64,000 nt of DNA from JACKLD01 sp049297695. GTDB taxonomy: Bacteria; Pseudomonadota; Alphaproteobacteria; UBA2136; UBA6156. The stretch spans positions 1-64,000 of the forward strand of contig JBAQUT010000036.1 in the NCBI GenBank assembly GCA_049297695.1, written 5' to 3'. The notes beneath the pieces were generated by a model, which saw only the letters and a program-made list of their open reading frames with translations, ran no database searches and was not told where the DNA came from. Below are positions 43,741 through 50,857 of the stretch, one piece after another. Both the position numbers and the translations under genes were made by a program. Position 1 is the first letter of the stretch. Each line of letters begins with the position of its first letter.

Positions 43741-43815
43741 GGGCAGTTAGCTCAGCGGTAGAGCACAGCATTCACATTGCTGGGGTCGCAGGTTCGAATC
43801 CTGCACCGCCCACCA
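43741..43815 (+). tRNA. tRNA-Val(CAC)
   Basis: D-stem GCTC/GAGC, anticodon stem CAGCA/TGCTG with loop TTCACAT giving CAC, T-loop TTCGAAT and encoded CCA. The acceptor GGGCAGT/ACCGCCC has one A-C mismatch at pair 5. Otherwise canonical. Confidence 0.92.
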
Positions 43816-43839
43816 GTTAAGGCTACAGTGCACACCACT

Positions 43840-43925
43840 GGAGGAATTCCCGAGCGGCCAAAGGGGACTGACTGTAAATCAGTTGGCGTACGCCTTCGAA
43901 GGTTCGAATCCTTCTTCCTCCACCA
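43840..43925 (+). tRNA. tRNA-Tyr(GTA), integration site
   Basis: Type II tRNA, 86 nt: acceptor GGAGGAA/TTCCTCC, anticodon loop CTGTAAA giving GTA, variable arm, T-loop TTCGAAT and encoded CCA. Its 3' 55 bp form the left att repeat of the mobile element; the element's right end carries an identical copy, so the tRNA stays intact. Confidence 0.96.
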
Positions 43926-43926
43926 T
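43871..43926 (+). repeat. attL: left att core within tRNA-Tyr
   Basis: This 56-bp direct repeat starts at ACTGTAAATC in the anticodon loop and ends just after CCA. It is identical to 52101-52156. Confidence 0.95.
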
Positions 43927-43986
43927 TTTGTTTTATAATATCTTTTCTTGAAAATCCCTCTTCCAAAATTCTCCCTAAAATCTCTC

Positions 43987-44008
43987 TTTGGGACACTCTT
44001 GGGACATT
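43987..44008 (+). repeat. Left 22-bp subterminal repeat (putative integrase arm site)
   Basis: TTTGGGACACTCTTGGGACATT is 60 bp inside attL and recurs identically and in the same orientation at 51962-51983. Each unit contains two TTGGGACA half-repeats 12 bp apart. Position and duplication fit arm-type binding sites of a tyrosine recombinase. Confidence 0.75.
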
Positions 44009-44066
44009 TGCTCCCTAAAATCGTATAAACCCCCTCTACATCTTTTAGGGGGGTGTGGCGTTGCTG

Positions 44067-45326
44067 TTACCTTACTCCCACCAACTCATCCCACCGCGTG
44101 GTATAGGCACGGGAGAGAGATTCCCGCTTCATCCCCCAGCCCTGTTTAGTGCCAAGGCTCCCCAGCCGCACAAAGGCCTTGCCGTAGCGGGTATCGAGAT
44201 TGTCGAGCGTTTGCATCAGGGCTTGGGTGCGGGCGGTATCGGCCCCGTCCAGCAAGCTGGGTTGGTGCTGGGTGGCAGGGATAAGGTCAAGAAGCAGGAT
44301 GCCCGCCTTCTTATAGGCAAAGCCCTTGCGGTAAAGGGTGTGGAGCAAGCGGTGGGCGTGCCGTACCAGTTCGGCAGTGTCAGCGGTGGCGTAGGGCAAC
44401 CCCATGGCTTGGCTTGCACTATATTGAGAGGCCTTGGGCTTGAACCTGTTAGTATGGGCAAACACCAGCAACCCTTGGGCTAACAGATTATCCCCTCTTA
44501 GCTTGCCAGCGGCGCGGGTTACATAGGCGGCCACCGCTTCTTCCAGTTCGGCCAAGGTGGTTACTTCCCGCCCGAAGCTCCGCGTGCTTTGGATGCTCTT
44601 GCGGGTGGGTTGCACCAGTTCCAGCGGCAAGCAGCTTACCCCCTGCAACTCGCGTACAAGGCGCTCCATCACCACGTTGTACTGTTTCCGCATGGAGGCG
44701 GCATCGGCGTTGCGAAGGTCTAGCCCGCTGTTTATCCGCTGTTCTTTTAACTTCTCGGAAAACTGCCGCCCGATGCCCCATAAATCTCCTACGTCCATAG
44801 CTCCCAGCGCTGCCTCTTGAGAGGCGTTATCAGACAACAAACAGACACCGCCCAAGGCAGGGTTCTTTTTGGCGGTGCGGTTGGCGGCTTTGGCGAGGGT
44901 TTTGGTGGGGGCAAGGCCGATGCTCACAGGGATGCCCGTCCATTGCTTCACCTTGGCCCGTAGCGCCTGCATTGCGCCTGTTAAGTGTTCCAAGGGGATG
45001 CCCCGCACATCCAAAAAGGCCTCATCCACGCTATACACCTCCACCGCTGGGGCGGCATCCCGCAGCACACTCATCACCCGCGCACTCATATCCCCGTAAA
45101 GCTGATAGTTGGAAGAAAACACCACCACCCCGTTCTGGCGGCAGAGTTTCTCCACTTTGAACATAGGCGCCCCCATCGGTATCCCCAGCGCCTTGGCTTC
45201 GTTGCTACGGGCTACCACACACCCATCATTATTCGATAACACCACAATGGGTTTGCCTTCCAGCTTGGGGTTGAAGGCCCTCTCACACGAAGCATAGAAG
45301 TTGTTGCAGTCTACCAGCCCATACAT
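44067..45326 (-). CDS. umuC: Y-family DNA polymerase V subunit UmuC
   Basis: The 419-residue translesion polymerase opens MYGLVDCNNFYASCERAF (catalytic Asp6). YSVDEAFLDV carries the Asp-Glu metal pair (about residues 101-102). Palm, finger, thumb and little-finger regions are of normal length (E. coli UmuC 422). A QPSLLD segment near residue 366 could be the beta-clamp motif. It starts 4 bp after umuD and should form pol V-like complexes with UmuD. Element-borne UmuC may help mutagenic repair of the element, helper or host. Confidence 0.93.
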   Translation of the reverse strand: MYGLVDCNNFYASCERAFNPKLEGKPIVVLSNNDGCVVARSNEAKALGIPMGAPMFKVEKLCRQNGVVVFSSNYQLYGDMSARVMSVLRDAAPAVEVYSVDEAFLDVRGIPLEHLTGAMQALRAKVKQWTGIPVSIGLAPTKTLAKAANRTAKKNPALGGVCLLSDNASQEAALGAMDVGDLWGIGRQFSEKLKEQRINSGLDLRNADAASMRKQYNVVMERLVRELQGVSCLPLELVQPTRKSIQSTRSFGREVTTLAELEEAVAAYVTRAAGKLRGDNLLAQGLLVFAHTNRFKPKASQYSASQAMGLPYATADTAELVRHAHRLLHTLYRKGFAYKKAGILLLDLIPATQHQPSLLDGADTARTQALMQTLDNLDTRYGKAFVRLGSLGTKQGWGMKRESLSRAYTTRWDELVGVR

Positions 45327-45330
45327 CGCC

Positions 45331-45711
45331 CTACACCTTATGAATCACGTTGCTCACCACACCCCACACCACCAACTCATCCCCCAGCACCTTGGGCGGC
45401 TTGCCTTGTTCGCCCTGCAAGGCCCATTGCCCGTTGACCTTTACCAGCCGCCGCACAAACATCTCTCCCGCCACCACCGCTATCACCACGCTCCCCACGG
45501 CGGGGGTAAGGCTCTTGTCCACCACCATTAAATCACCTTTAAAGATACCAGCCCCCTGCATGGCATCGGCTTTGGCCCGCACGAAATAGGTGGCGGCGGG
45601 GTGCTTCACCAAATAGGCGTTCAAGTCCAAGTAACCCTCTAAAAAGTCATCGGCAGGGCTGGGGAAGCCAGCGGCTACGGAACCATACAAGGGCAGGAGT
45701 TGGGGTTGCAT
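45331..45711 (-). CDS. umuD: UmuD-like protein with both catalytic residues replaced
   Basis: The 126-residue S24-fold protein aligns with E. coli UmuD without gaps at an offset of 10 residues. The cleavage-site region is SVAAGFPSPA (A14-G15). The catalytic Ser60 position is Ala50 (KADAM instead of GDSM) and Lys97 is Arg87 (MFVRRL instead of TVKKL). The fold is otherwise conserved to the C-terminal WGVVSNVIHKV. It therefore should not autocleave. It may act as a permanently uncleaved UmuD or partner a cleaved host UmuD. The N-terminal arm is short (14 residues before the cleavage site). Confidence 0.88.
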   Translation of the reverse strand: MQPQLLPLYGSVAAGFPSPADDFLEGYLDLNAYLVKHPAATYFVRAKADAMQGAGIFKGDLMVVDKSLTPAVGSVVIAVVAGEMFVRRLVKVNGQWALQGEQGKPPKVLGDELVVWGVVSNVIHKV

Positions 45712-45781
45712 GGGTTATTGTTGTATCATTAATCACCCGCGGTCAATCCCCATCTATCTCCTTGACGCTGGGGTTATCCCA

Positions 45782-45812
45782 CTCTAACTTCACAGTTGGA
45801 GAGATAACTCTC
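45782..45812. promoter_or_regulatory. Candidate operator: two overlapping dyads upstream of umuD
   Basis: CTCTAACT-tcac-AGTTGGAG (45782-45801; 7 of 8 pairs) overlaps GAGAG-ataa-CTCTC (45799-45812). They lie between umuDC (leftward) and the structured leader (rightward). No canonical LexA box (GTTC-N7-GTTC or CTGT-N8-ACAG) was found. An element-encoded repressor is a possible binder. Confidence 0.4.
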
Positions 45813-45898
45813 TGGGGCATCAAAACCTCACAAGATGGCTGGCACCACCAAAAGAGTTGCTGTTTGTGTATTTAGCACATCCTAAGTTGCGCTCTATG

Positions 45899-45998
45899 CG
45901 GCTGGGTGGTGGTGCTATGTCCAAGGCGTAAGCTGAAAAGCCCCACGCCGTATCTTGTACGGTTTTGAACACCCAGCCACCTTTATCGGGTGGCTTTT
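45899..45998 (+). promoter_or_regulatory. Structured leader with competing hairpins (attenuator-like) before the gene at 46026
   Basis: GGCTGGGTG (45900-45908) can pair with CACCCAGCC (45970-45978). The latter overlaps the left arm of a terminator-like hairpin AGCCACC-tttatc-(G)GGTGGCT followed by TTTGTTT (45975-45999). The pairings are mutually exclusive. Two more small hairpins lie between them (GGCGT...ACGCC at 45925, CCGTA-tcttg-TACGG at 45949). No known riboswitch family is recognised. Confidence 0.5.
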
Positions 45999-46025
45999 GT
46001 TTGAAACCAACAAAGGATGCACACC

Positions 46026-46319
46026 ATGAAACCCCTCTCTATTGCTGTTCTATTACTGTTATCGGCTTCCGCCGCCCATGCCGAATGGGTGAATGGCTAC
46101 ACTCGCAGCAATGGCACCTACGTTGCCCCACACGCTCGTAGCGCCCCCGATGGCAACCGTTTCAACAACTACTCCACCCAAGGCAACACAAACCCCTACA
46201 CAGGCCAAGCGGGAACCGTGAACCCTTACAGCGCCAACCAAGGCGATGCAGGAAACGGCTTTGGTGGTAGCGGCTTCAACCAACCCAGCACGCCCCGTGG
46301 TTTTGGCGGGTGGAGATAA
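46026..46319 (+). CDS. Small secreted protein with GYxRxxGTYVxPHxRS motif
   Basis: The 97-residue product has a signal peptide (MKPLSIAVLLLLSASAAHA). It contains the conserved VNGYTRSNGTYVAPHARS and NYSTQGNTNPYTGQAGTVNPY motifs seen in small periplasmic proteins of many proteobacteria and mobile elements. Function unknown. Immediately followed by a small membrane protein gene. Confidence 0.75.
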   Translation: MKPLSIAVLLLLSASAAHAEWVNGYTRSNGTYVAPHARSAPDGNRFNNYSTQGNTNPYTGQAGTVNPYSANQGDAGNGFGGSGFNQPSTPRGFGGWR

Positions 46320-46322
46320 GCC

Positions 46323-46433
46323 ATGCAGCAAGAAGATTCAGCCTCACGCCCTGAAATGGTGATTGTGTTTGGCTTTTTTACCCTCTGGGGGTTCATCGTT
46401 GGGCTGGGGGTGGGGTGGTGGGTTTGGTGTTGA
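46323..46433 (+). CDS. Very small membrane protein
   Basis: The 36-residue frame begins 3 bp after the preceding stop: MQQEDSASRPEM then a single strongly hydrophobic helix with Gly and Trp, ending VWC. Its position and the helix suggest a real small gene of the element; no homologue is recognised. Too short for many gene finders. Confidence 0.45.
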   Translation: MQQEDSASRPEMVIVFGFFTLWGFIVGLGVGWWVWC

Positions 46434-46465
46434 CATTGAATACAATGCTCTGGTACACCTGCCAT

Positions 46466-47371
46466 ATGGCCAAGATAGCAATCCAAAAATCCACTGGTGT
46501 TCCTGTGCATGCCCGTGACGCCTCCACAACAGCGTTAGAAAGAGGTTTAAACAGCCCTTTTGACTTTGCCTGTATGGAGTGCGGGGTAACATTGCGCTGC
46601 ACGCATTACGCCAAACCGTTTTCGGATAAAGACCATGTGTATTTCGGTGTCTATGGTGACGCCTACAAGCATGAACCTTACTGCAATTCAGCATATGGCT
46701 CGGAGTCAAATGGAAACACGCATAGCCATGAAGAGTGGGAACAAGATGATGTCGAGGTTGTCTCTCCCCGTGTCATGCAATTTGAACCCCAAACAAGAAA
46801 TTTCCCAGAGACTGACATTTCATCCCGCGAGGTTCGTTTAACAGGGCAACAAAAATCCAGAGAAACCCTCACCGATTTGATATGGAGAAACGGAACAAGT
46901 CTTTCCGCCCTCCGCAAAGCCAATGCCTATCAATTTAGAATTAGCGGCCAGATTTTCTCTATGGCTCAAATCTTTAATTCACCAACAACAACTCTCATGA
47001 ATGGTGTTGATGGTAAATCCTTTAATGGCGGTGTAGCATTTGGCTTAGCTCGGATATATAGCAAACCTGCGCCATCTGACCGAGTATCCATCAACTTTAT
47101 GGAACGGTTTAATCATGACGGAAATCTCATCCCTGTTATGGGCAAACTAGACCTTGATACATTACACCTTAACGACCCTATGAGGCACTGGATAAGAGAT
47201 GGAATCCAACAAGGTGGGTTGTATGATATAGCCATTAAATGGCGCGAATCAGCTTTGGAGCGTGCCAAGAGAGACGGAGGAAGATGGGAGTTTATGAAGG
47301 AATCGCCTCAGCTTTGGTTTACGGACATTGAGAAGATAGCTATCAAAGCAAGTTCTGGTAACGGTCGCTAA
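46466..47371 (+). CDS. Hypothetical protein with N-terminal Cys/His cluster
   Basis: The 301-residue protein has a candidate zinc site near residues 35-65 (CMECGVTLRCTHY ... HEPYC), then a long soluble domain ending near WFTDIEKIAIK. Looks like a zinc-containing nucleic-acid-associated protein; no family recognised. Moderately AT-rich. ATG 46466 is chosen; ATG 46445 is possible. It converges with the minus-strand gene at 47368. Confidence 0.55.
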   Translation: MAKIAIQKSTGVPVHARDASTTALERGLNSPFDFACMECGVTLRCTHYAKPFSDKDHVYFGVYGDAYKHEPYCNSAYGSESNGNTHSHEEWEQDDVEVVSPRVMQFEPQTRNFPETDISSREVRLTGQQKSRETLTDLIWRNGTSLSALRKANAYQFRISGQIFSMAQIFNSPTTTLMNGVDGKSFNGGVAFGLARIYSKPAPSDRVSINFMERFNHDGNLIPVMGKLDLDTLHLNDPMRHWIRDGIQQGGLYDIAIKWRESALERAKRDGGRWEFMKESPQLWFTDIEKIAIKASSGNGR

Positions 47372-47610
47372 ACCTCATCCGTAATCAACTCCCTCCACAC
47401 CCTCCAAATCTCTAAGTTTTCTAACGAATACCTCCCATGGATGAGGTTGGCCTTGCTAATCGCCTCCCTCCCAGCCTCGGTTTTAGGCCCCGTAGCCTTC
47501 CCCCCATGCAACCGACAACAGCCATTCCGCATGGCAGGTTGACGGCATAGTAGGCGGGTACGTTTGCAGCGGCACTTGCACTTGGGCAGGGTATGAATGG
47601 GAACGGACAT
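47368..47610 (-). CDS. Small Cys-rich HGGxxTGPxT-motif protein of phages/elements
   Basis: The 80-residue product has a Cys-rich N-terminal half (KCKCRCKRTRLLCRQPAM) and the motif CRLHGGKATGPKTEAGREA, followed by HGRYSLE. This pattern recurs in small proteins near phage packaging genes, often with unknown role. The start at 47610 gives the expected MSVPIHTLPKCKC. A longer frame exists but has no support. Confidence 0.6.
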   Translation of the reverse strand: MSVPIHTLPKCKCRCKRTRLLCRQPAMRNGCCRLHGGKATGPKTEAGREAISKANLIHGRYSLENLEIWRVWRELITDEV

Positions 47611-47614
47611 GGGG

Positions 47615-48223
47615 TTATTCCTCGGTTTTGGGTTTACTGCCCCCACACCCCGCCACCGCCCCCACCACGGCTTGGCCGCCAGCTTGCACCTCCACCTTCT
47701 CCACCACCACACGCTGGGTGCTTATCCCCGCTTGCCGCATTTGGCGTAGCAAGTCCATTTGCCGCAGCAACACGTTTTGAGCTTTGTGGGCACGGTTGGT
47801 GTAATACCCCGCCACCTCCAAAGTGTTATCATCCAACGAGCGTGCCAGCATCCGCATTGCCACATGGTTGGTCGCCACTATCTGGGCTGCCAACATGCTT
47901 TCCAGTTCGTTTTGCGGAGCCAAACCATAAAGCTGGGCCACGATGTTGTTCACGGCATTGGCATCTTTGCTTGGCAAAATGGATTGCAGGTGGGTCAGCT
48001 TCACGTTGATGCTCCCCGCATCCAACGTGCCGAACGCTTGCGCCAGCGTGAACGTGGTTTGAGGTTCGTTCATCACGATGTGCATCGAACGATTGCCATC
48101 GCCCGTATCTTCCAGCGCAAACTCTTTGCGGTTCTTGTAATCCTCCAGCTTGGCGTTCAACACGGCCCGCTTTTCGGGGGTCAGTTCAAGTGTCCCTTTG
48201 GGTTTGGGGGTGAGGTCGGTCAT
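47615..48223 (-). CDS. Conserved hypothetical protein of mobile elements
   Basis: The 202-residue soluble protein has a helical C-terminal half with LESMLAAQIVATNHVAMRMLARSL, a segment reminiscent of small proteins in alphaproteobacterial prophages. The rest (LTPEKRAVLNAKLEDYKNR) is unassigned. It starts 66 bp from the repA stop, with iteron-like repeats in the gap. Confidence 0.5.
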   Translation of the reverse strand: MTDLTPKPKGTLELTPEKRAVLNAKLEDYKNRKEFALEDTGDGNRSMHIVMNEPQTTFTLAQAFGTLDAGSINVKLTHLQSILPSKDANAVNNIVAQLYGLAPQNELESMLAAQIVATNHVAMRMLARSLDDNTLEVAGYYTNRAHKAQNVLLRQMDLLRQMRQAGISTQRVVVEKVEVQAGGQAVVGAVAGCGGSKPKTEE

Positions 48224-48243
48224 GATTTTAGCTTTCGTTAGGT

Positions 48244-48284
48244 GTTCGTTCGTTCGGTTTCCTAGGAGTGCCGAACGCCGAACG
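48244..48284. repeat. Iteron-like cluster of CGTTCGG/CCGAACG units
   Basis: The sequence holds GTTCGTTCGTTCGG (48244-48257) and two CCGAACG copies (48271-48284) around a CCTAGG centre. The inverted units form a 7-bp dyad. Located between the repA-like gene and the next gene. It might be an origin, an operator or a hairpin terminator of repA. Confidence 0.4.
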
Positions 48285-48289
48285 GGTTA

Positions 48290-49213
48290 TTAGGCGGCTT
48301 CAGATTCATTTACCCATGTGTTGATGGTGGATGGGCTGGCCTTCAGTTGGCGGGCAATCTCACGCTGCCCCACACCTTGTTCATGCAGCACAATCGCTTG
48401 TTGCCGCCGTGGGTCAACTTTGCGCCCGCCTGTGTAGGGTTCGTGGTGCCAGATAGCGCCTTGGTCGGTCATCATAAGCCGTACCAAGGTGGGTTTTGAT
48501 TCCTTGCCTTGCAGGTGGCGTTTCTTGTCAAAGTTCACCACAAAGTGGCTCCCTTCATCGGGTTCAGGCCCCGCAGGTTCGTACAACTCAATGGTGATAT
48601 CGTTCACCACGTTGTGTTGGCTGCTCCCCCGTTGGTCGCCCCCTTTACCAGCATGGTGCAAAATCAGAATAGCCATGCCGCTGGAACGTAACGCCATCAA
48701 CCAGCTTTGCACGTTATCCCATGTGCCCGAATCATTCTCTCGCATGTTGCTGAACAACGTGCTTTTGTTGTCCAGTACCAGCAAGTCACAGCCCACGTCA
48801 TCCACGCGGCACATCAGCTCTTGCTGCCCTTCTTCCGTGTTCAGGTGCTTAATGCGGAACGGGCTTTCACATTGTGCCATGCTGTAAACAAACAGGTTAC
48901 CGTGGGTGCCCTGTTTGCCTGTCATGGCATCCAGCCGCCGCATCAGCTCTTGGGAGGGCATTTCGCCATCCACATACACCACACGGGCTTGGCGGGCAGG
49001 GGTGAACCCCAAAAAGGGTTCTCCCCGCGCCAACGCAACCGAGAGGCCCAGCGCAAAGTTGCTTTTTCCAATCCCCGCCTTCGCATAAAGCATGTTGATA
49101 CTGTTGGTCAGCAACCACGGGGGCATGAGTACCTCCCGTGGTGGCAGTTCCAACGCCTGAAAGTCCTCGGCGGCAAAAAAGCCCCAAGGTGCGTTCGTAA
49201 GAGGATGGGTCAT
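48290..49213 (-). CDS. RepA-type AAA ATPase with C-terminal HTH
   Basis: The 307-residue protein has a Walker A YAKAGIGKSNFALG (about residues 44-57), VVYVDGEMPSQEL, and LVLDNKSTLFS, as in the AAA_25/RepA replicative helicases of plasmids and phages. The last ~40 residues form a helix-turn-helix (QREIARQLKASPSTINTWV). It may be the helicase that starts element replication. Coupled by ATGA to the gene upstream. Confidence 0.8.
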   Translation of the reverse strand: MTHPLTNAPWGFFAAEDFQALELPPREVLMPPWLLTNSINMLYAKAGIGKSNFALGLSVALARGEPFLGFTPARQARVVYVDGEMPSQELMRRLDAMTGKQGTHGNLFVYSMAQCESPFRIKHLNTEEGQQELMCRVDDVGCDLLVLDNKSTLFSNMRENDSGTWDNVQSWLMALRSSGMAILILHHAGKGGDQRGSSQHNVVNDITIELYEPAGPEPDEGSHFVVNFDKKRHLQGKESKPTLVRLMMTDQGAIWHHEPYTGGRKVDPRRQQAIVLHEQGVGQREIARQLKASPSTINTWVNESEAA

Positions 49214-49605
49214 CGCACCACCTCCTCATGCACAATGCAATCAAGTGACCATATGCGAATGTAAGGCGCACCAGTCGGCGGTGTAATGAGTTTGATGCGG
49301 AAATTGAACCCATACTCACGAAGCCTATCAAAAGCCCCCCAAAACCACTTAGGCGGCTTAGTTTGGGTGCTGAAGTGGCCAAAGCGTAGCATCTCCAGCG
49401 CCCTCACCTCAAAACCGTGAGGAGTCGCCAGTTTGGGCACCATTCCTTTACCCCGCTTCCGCCAAACATACCCATGCGGCAGCGGATTTTGGTTGAACCA
49501 CGGCAACGGTTGGGTTACTTTCCGATTGTTAGCCTTAGTTTTAGATTTGTTTAAAACCTCACGCTCGCCCTTGTAAGCACGTGGGGTTTTTTGTTTAGCG
49601 GCCAT
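49210..49605 (-). CDS. Basic hypothetical protein
   Basis: The 131-residue protein begins MAAKQKTPRAYKG with a Lys-rich N-terminus, then an aromatic-rich middle (WFNQNPLPHGYVWRKRGKG). It has an ATGA overlap with the downstream repA-like gene. ATG 49632 is an alternative start. Probably DNA-binding, but not recognised. Confidence 0.5.
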   Translation of the reverse strand: MAAKQKTPRAYKGEREVLNKSKTKANNRKVTQPLPWFNQNPLPHGYVWRKRGKGMVPKLATPHGFEVRALEMLRFGHFSTQTKPPKWFWGAFDRLREYGFNFRIKLITPPTGAPYIRIWSLDCIVHEEVVR

Positions 49606-49849
49606 CGGTGTTACCCTCCCCTTGCTGGCCATCTAGCCAAGCAAAAAACTTGGGTTCATCAATGTAAAGGCGCTTGCCAATCCTCACCACGGCAATATCA
49701 AGGCCATTGCCTTTAACGGGGCCAACGCTGGAATGTCTGTCTTTGGCTTTCCACAAAAGGTTGCGCATTACGGAGGGCGGAAACGCGGGATTGCGTTCGG
49801 CGAATTTGTCCAGCGTCAGAATCAGCCGCTGGGGTGTTTCATTTGTCAT
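49595..49849 (-). CDS. AlpA/Xis-like DNA-binding protein
   Basis: The 84-residue product has the helix-turn-helix-plus-strand shape of excisionase/AlpA proteins: FAERNPAFPPSVMRNLLWKAKDR and VVRIGKRLYIDEPKFFAWLD. Such proteins direct excision or regulate the integrase. It overlaps the next gene. Confidence 0.65.
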   Translation of the reverse strand: MTNETPQRLILTLDKFAERNPAFPPSVMRNLLWKAKDRHSSVGPVKGNGLDIAVVRIGKRLYIDEPKFFAWLDGQQGEGNTDGR

Positions 49850-49966
49850 AGGTTTTATTCCTATCAGTTACCGCTAGGCCCCTGCATCAATACTTGAGCA
49901 TTCGCTAGCGTTGATAGGATTAGAACATGAGTTTATCTATATGAAAAGTAACGAGTATTTGCAAAG

Positions 49967-50857
49967 TCATTCACTTTGCAAACTTTTAATTACTTCGGTT
50001 ACTAATCTCAACGATGGAGAACCATCTCCCATAGCTTTCATTGTTAACTTTGCAAGATTGTTTCTTGAAAAATTGGGATTTCGATTCATAATGGGAATTG
50101 CAAAACTCTTAATAAGTTCATTTCTAGCTTTTGCTTGTTCTTTATTTTTAGTTAATCCCTTGCCCTGTCCTTTTGTGATTTTATATCCCATTGTACCAAA
50201 CATTCCTTGGGTCAAAAGATAATCCCCGCGCTTCATAGCAATGTTAAAATCATAATTTAGCCATTGATTTATTTGTCTTAAATCTCGTAAGTCTACAAGG
50301 TCAAGATTCCTACATCTTCCAATTTCTATCTCATCAGGGGATTCTGAGTAGTGAGACTGTTCAAGAATTTCTGAGTATTCACCGCATCCAATCCATGAAT
50401 GCATCCTTTCAGGTGCATAGTACTCTCCAACTCTTATTAATTTATCAATGTAGAGAAGATAGAGTGGATTCTCATAAATAAATTCATGGGGCATTGGATA
50501 TTCAGTTTTTAGGTAATTTTTGTAAAGCTCATACCTAATTACTTCTAATCCAGGGTGTATTAAAGGATGAGCTTTAAGCTGTTCAATAATCCACGGTTCA
50601 TTGTGACAATGCAGTAATTGAAAATCACGTTGCCGCTGACGTTCAATGTACTCTTTATTTAGACGTTCAATTTCATATTCAACAATCCTACAGGGATAAG
50701 GTATGGTTGATTGTTTTAGTAAATCCTTTAGTAAGCTTTCACTATAGGGCACAGCCTCTATATCATTTAATCTTGAAATATGTCCTAAATCATATGGGGT
50801 CGCATATTCAATTTCATGAATTTTACAATCAAGAAGCTTAAAGTAGTGAGGTATCAC
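49967..50857 (-). CDS. AT-rich cargo gene of unknown function next to the integrase
   Basis: The 296-residue protein is unrecognised: no signal, no clear TM helix, many Tyr, Ile and Glu residues, and a segment IGCGEYSEILEQS. It is coupled by 4 bp to the integrase gene. Composition is markedly AT-rich compared with the rest of the element, suggesting a separate origin. Position next to the integrase is typical of cargo such as antiphage genes; this is inference. Confidence 0.55.
   Translation of the reverse strand: MIPHYFKLLDCKIHEIEYATPYDLGHISRLNDIEAVPYSESLLKDLLKQSTIPYPCRIVEYEIERLNKEYIERQRQRDFQLLHCHNEPWIIEQLKAHPLIHPGLEVIRYELYKNYLKTEYPMPHEFIYENPLYLLYIDKLIRVGEYYAPERMHSWIGCGEYSEILEQSHYSESPDEIEIGRCRNLDLVDLRDLRQINQWLNYDFNIAMKRGDYLLTQGMFGTMGYKITKGQGKGLTKNKEQAKARNELIKSFAIPIMNRNPNFSRNNLAKLTMKAMGDGSPSLRLVTEVIKSLQSE

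Noticed and set aside
45712..46025. SOS (LexA) box upstream of umuD
   Set aside because: No GTTC-N7-GTTC, GAAC-N7-GAAC or CTGT-N8-ACAG was found; only other dyads.
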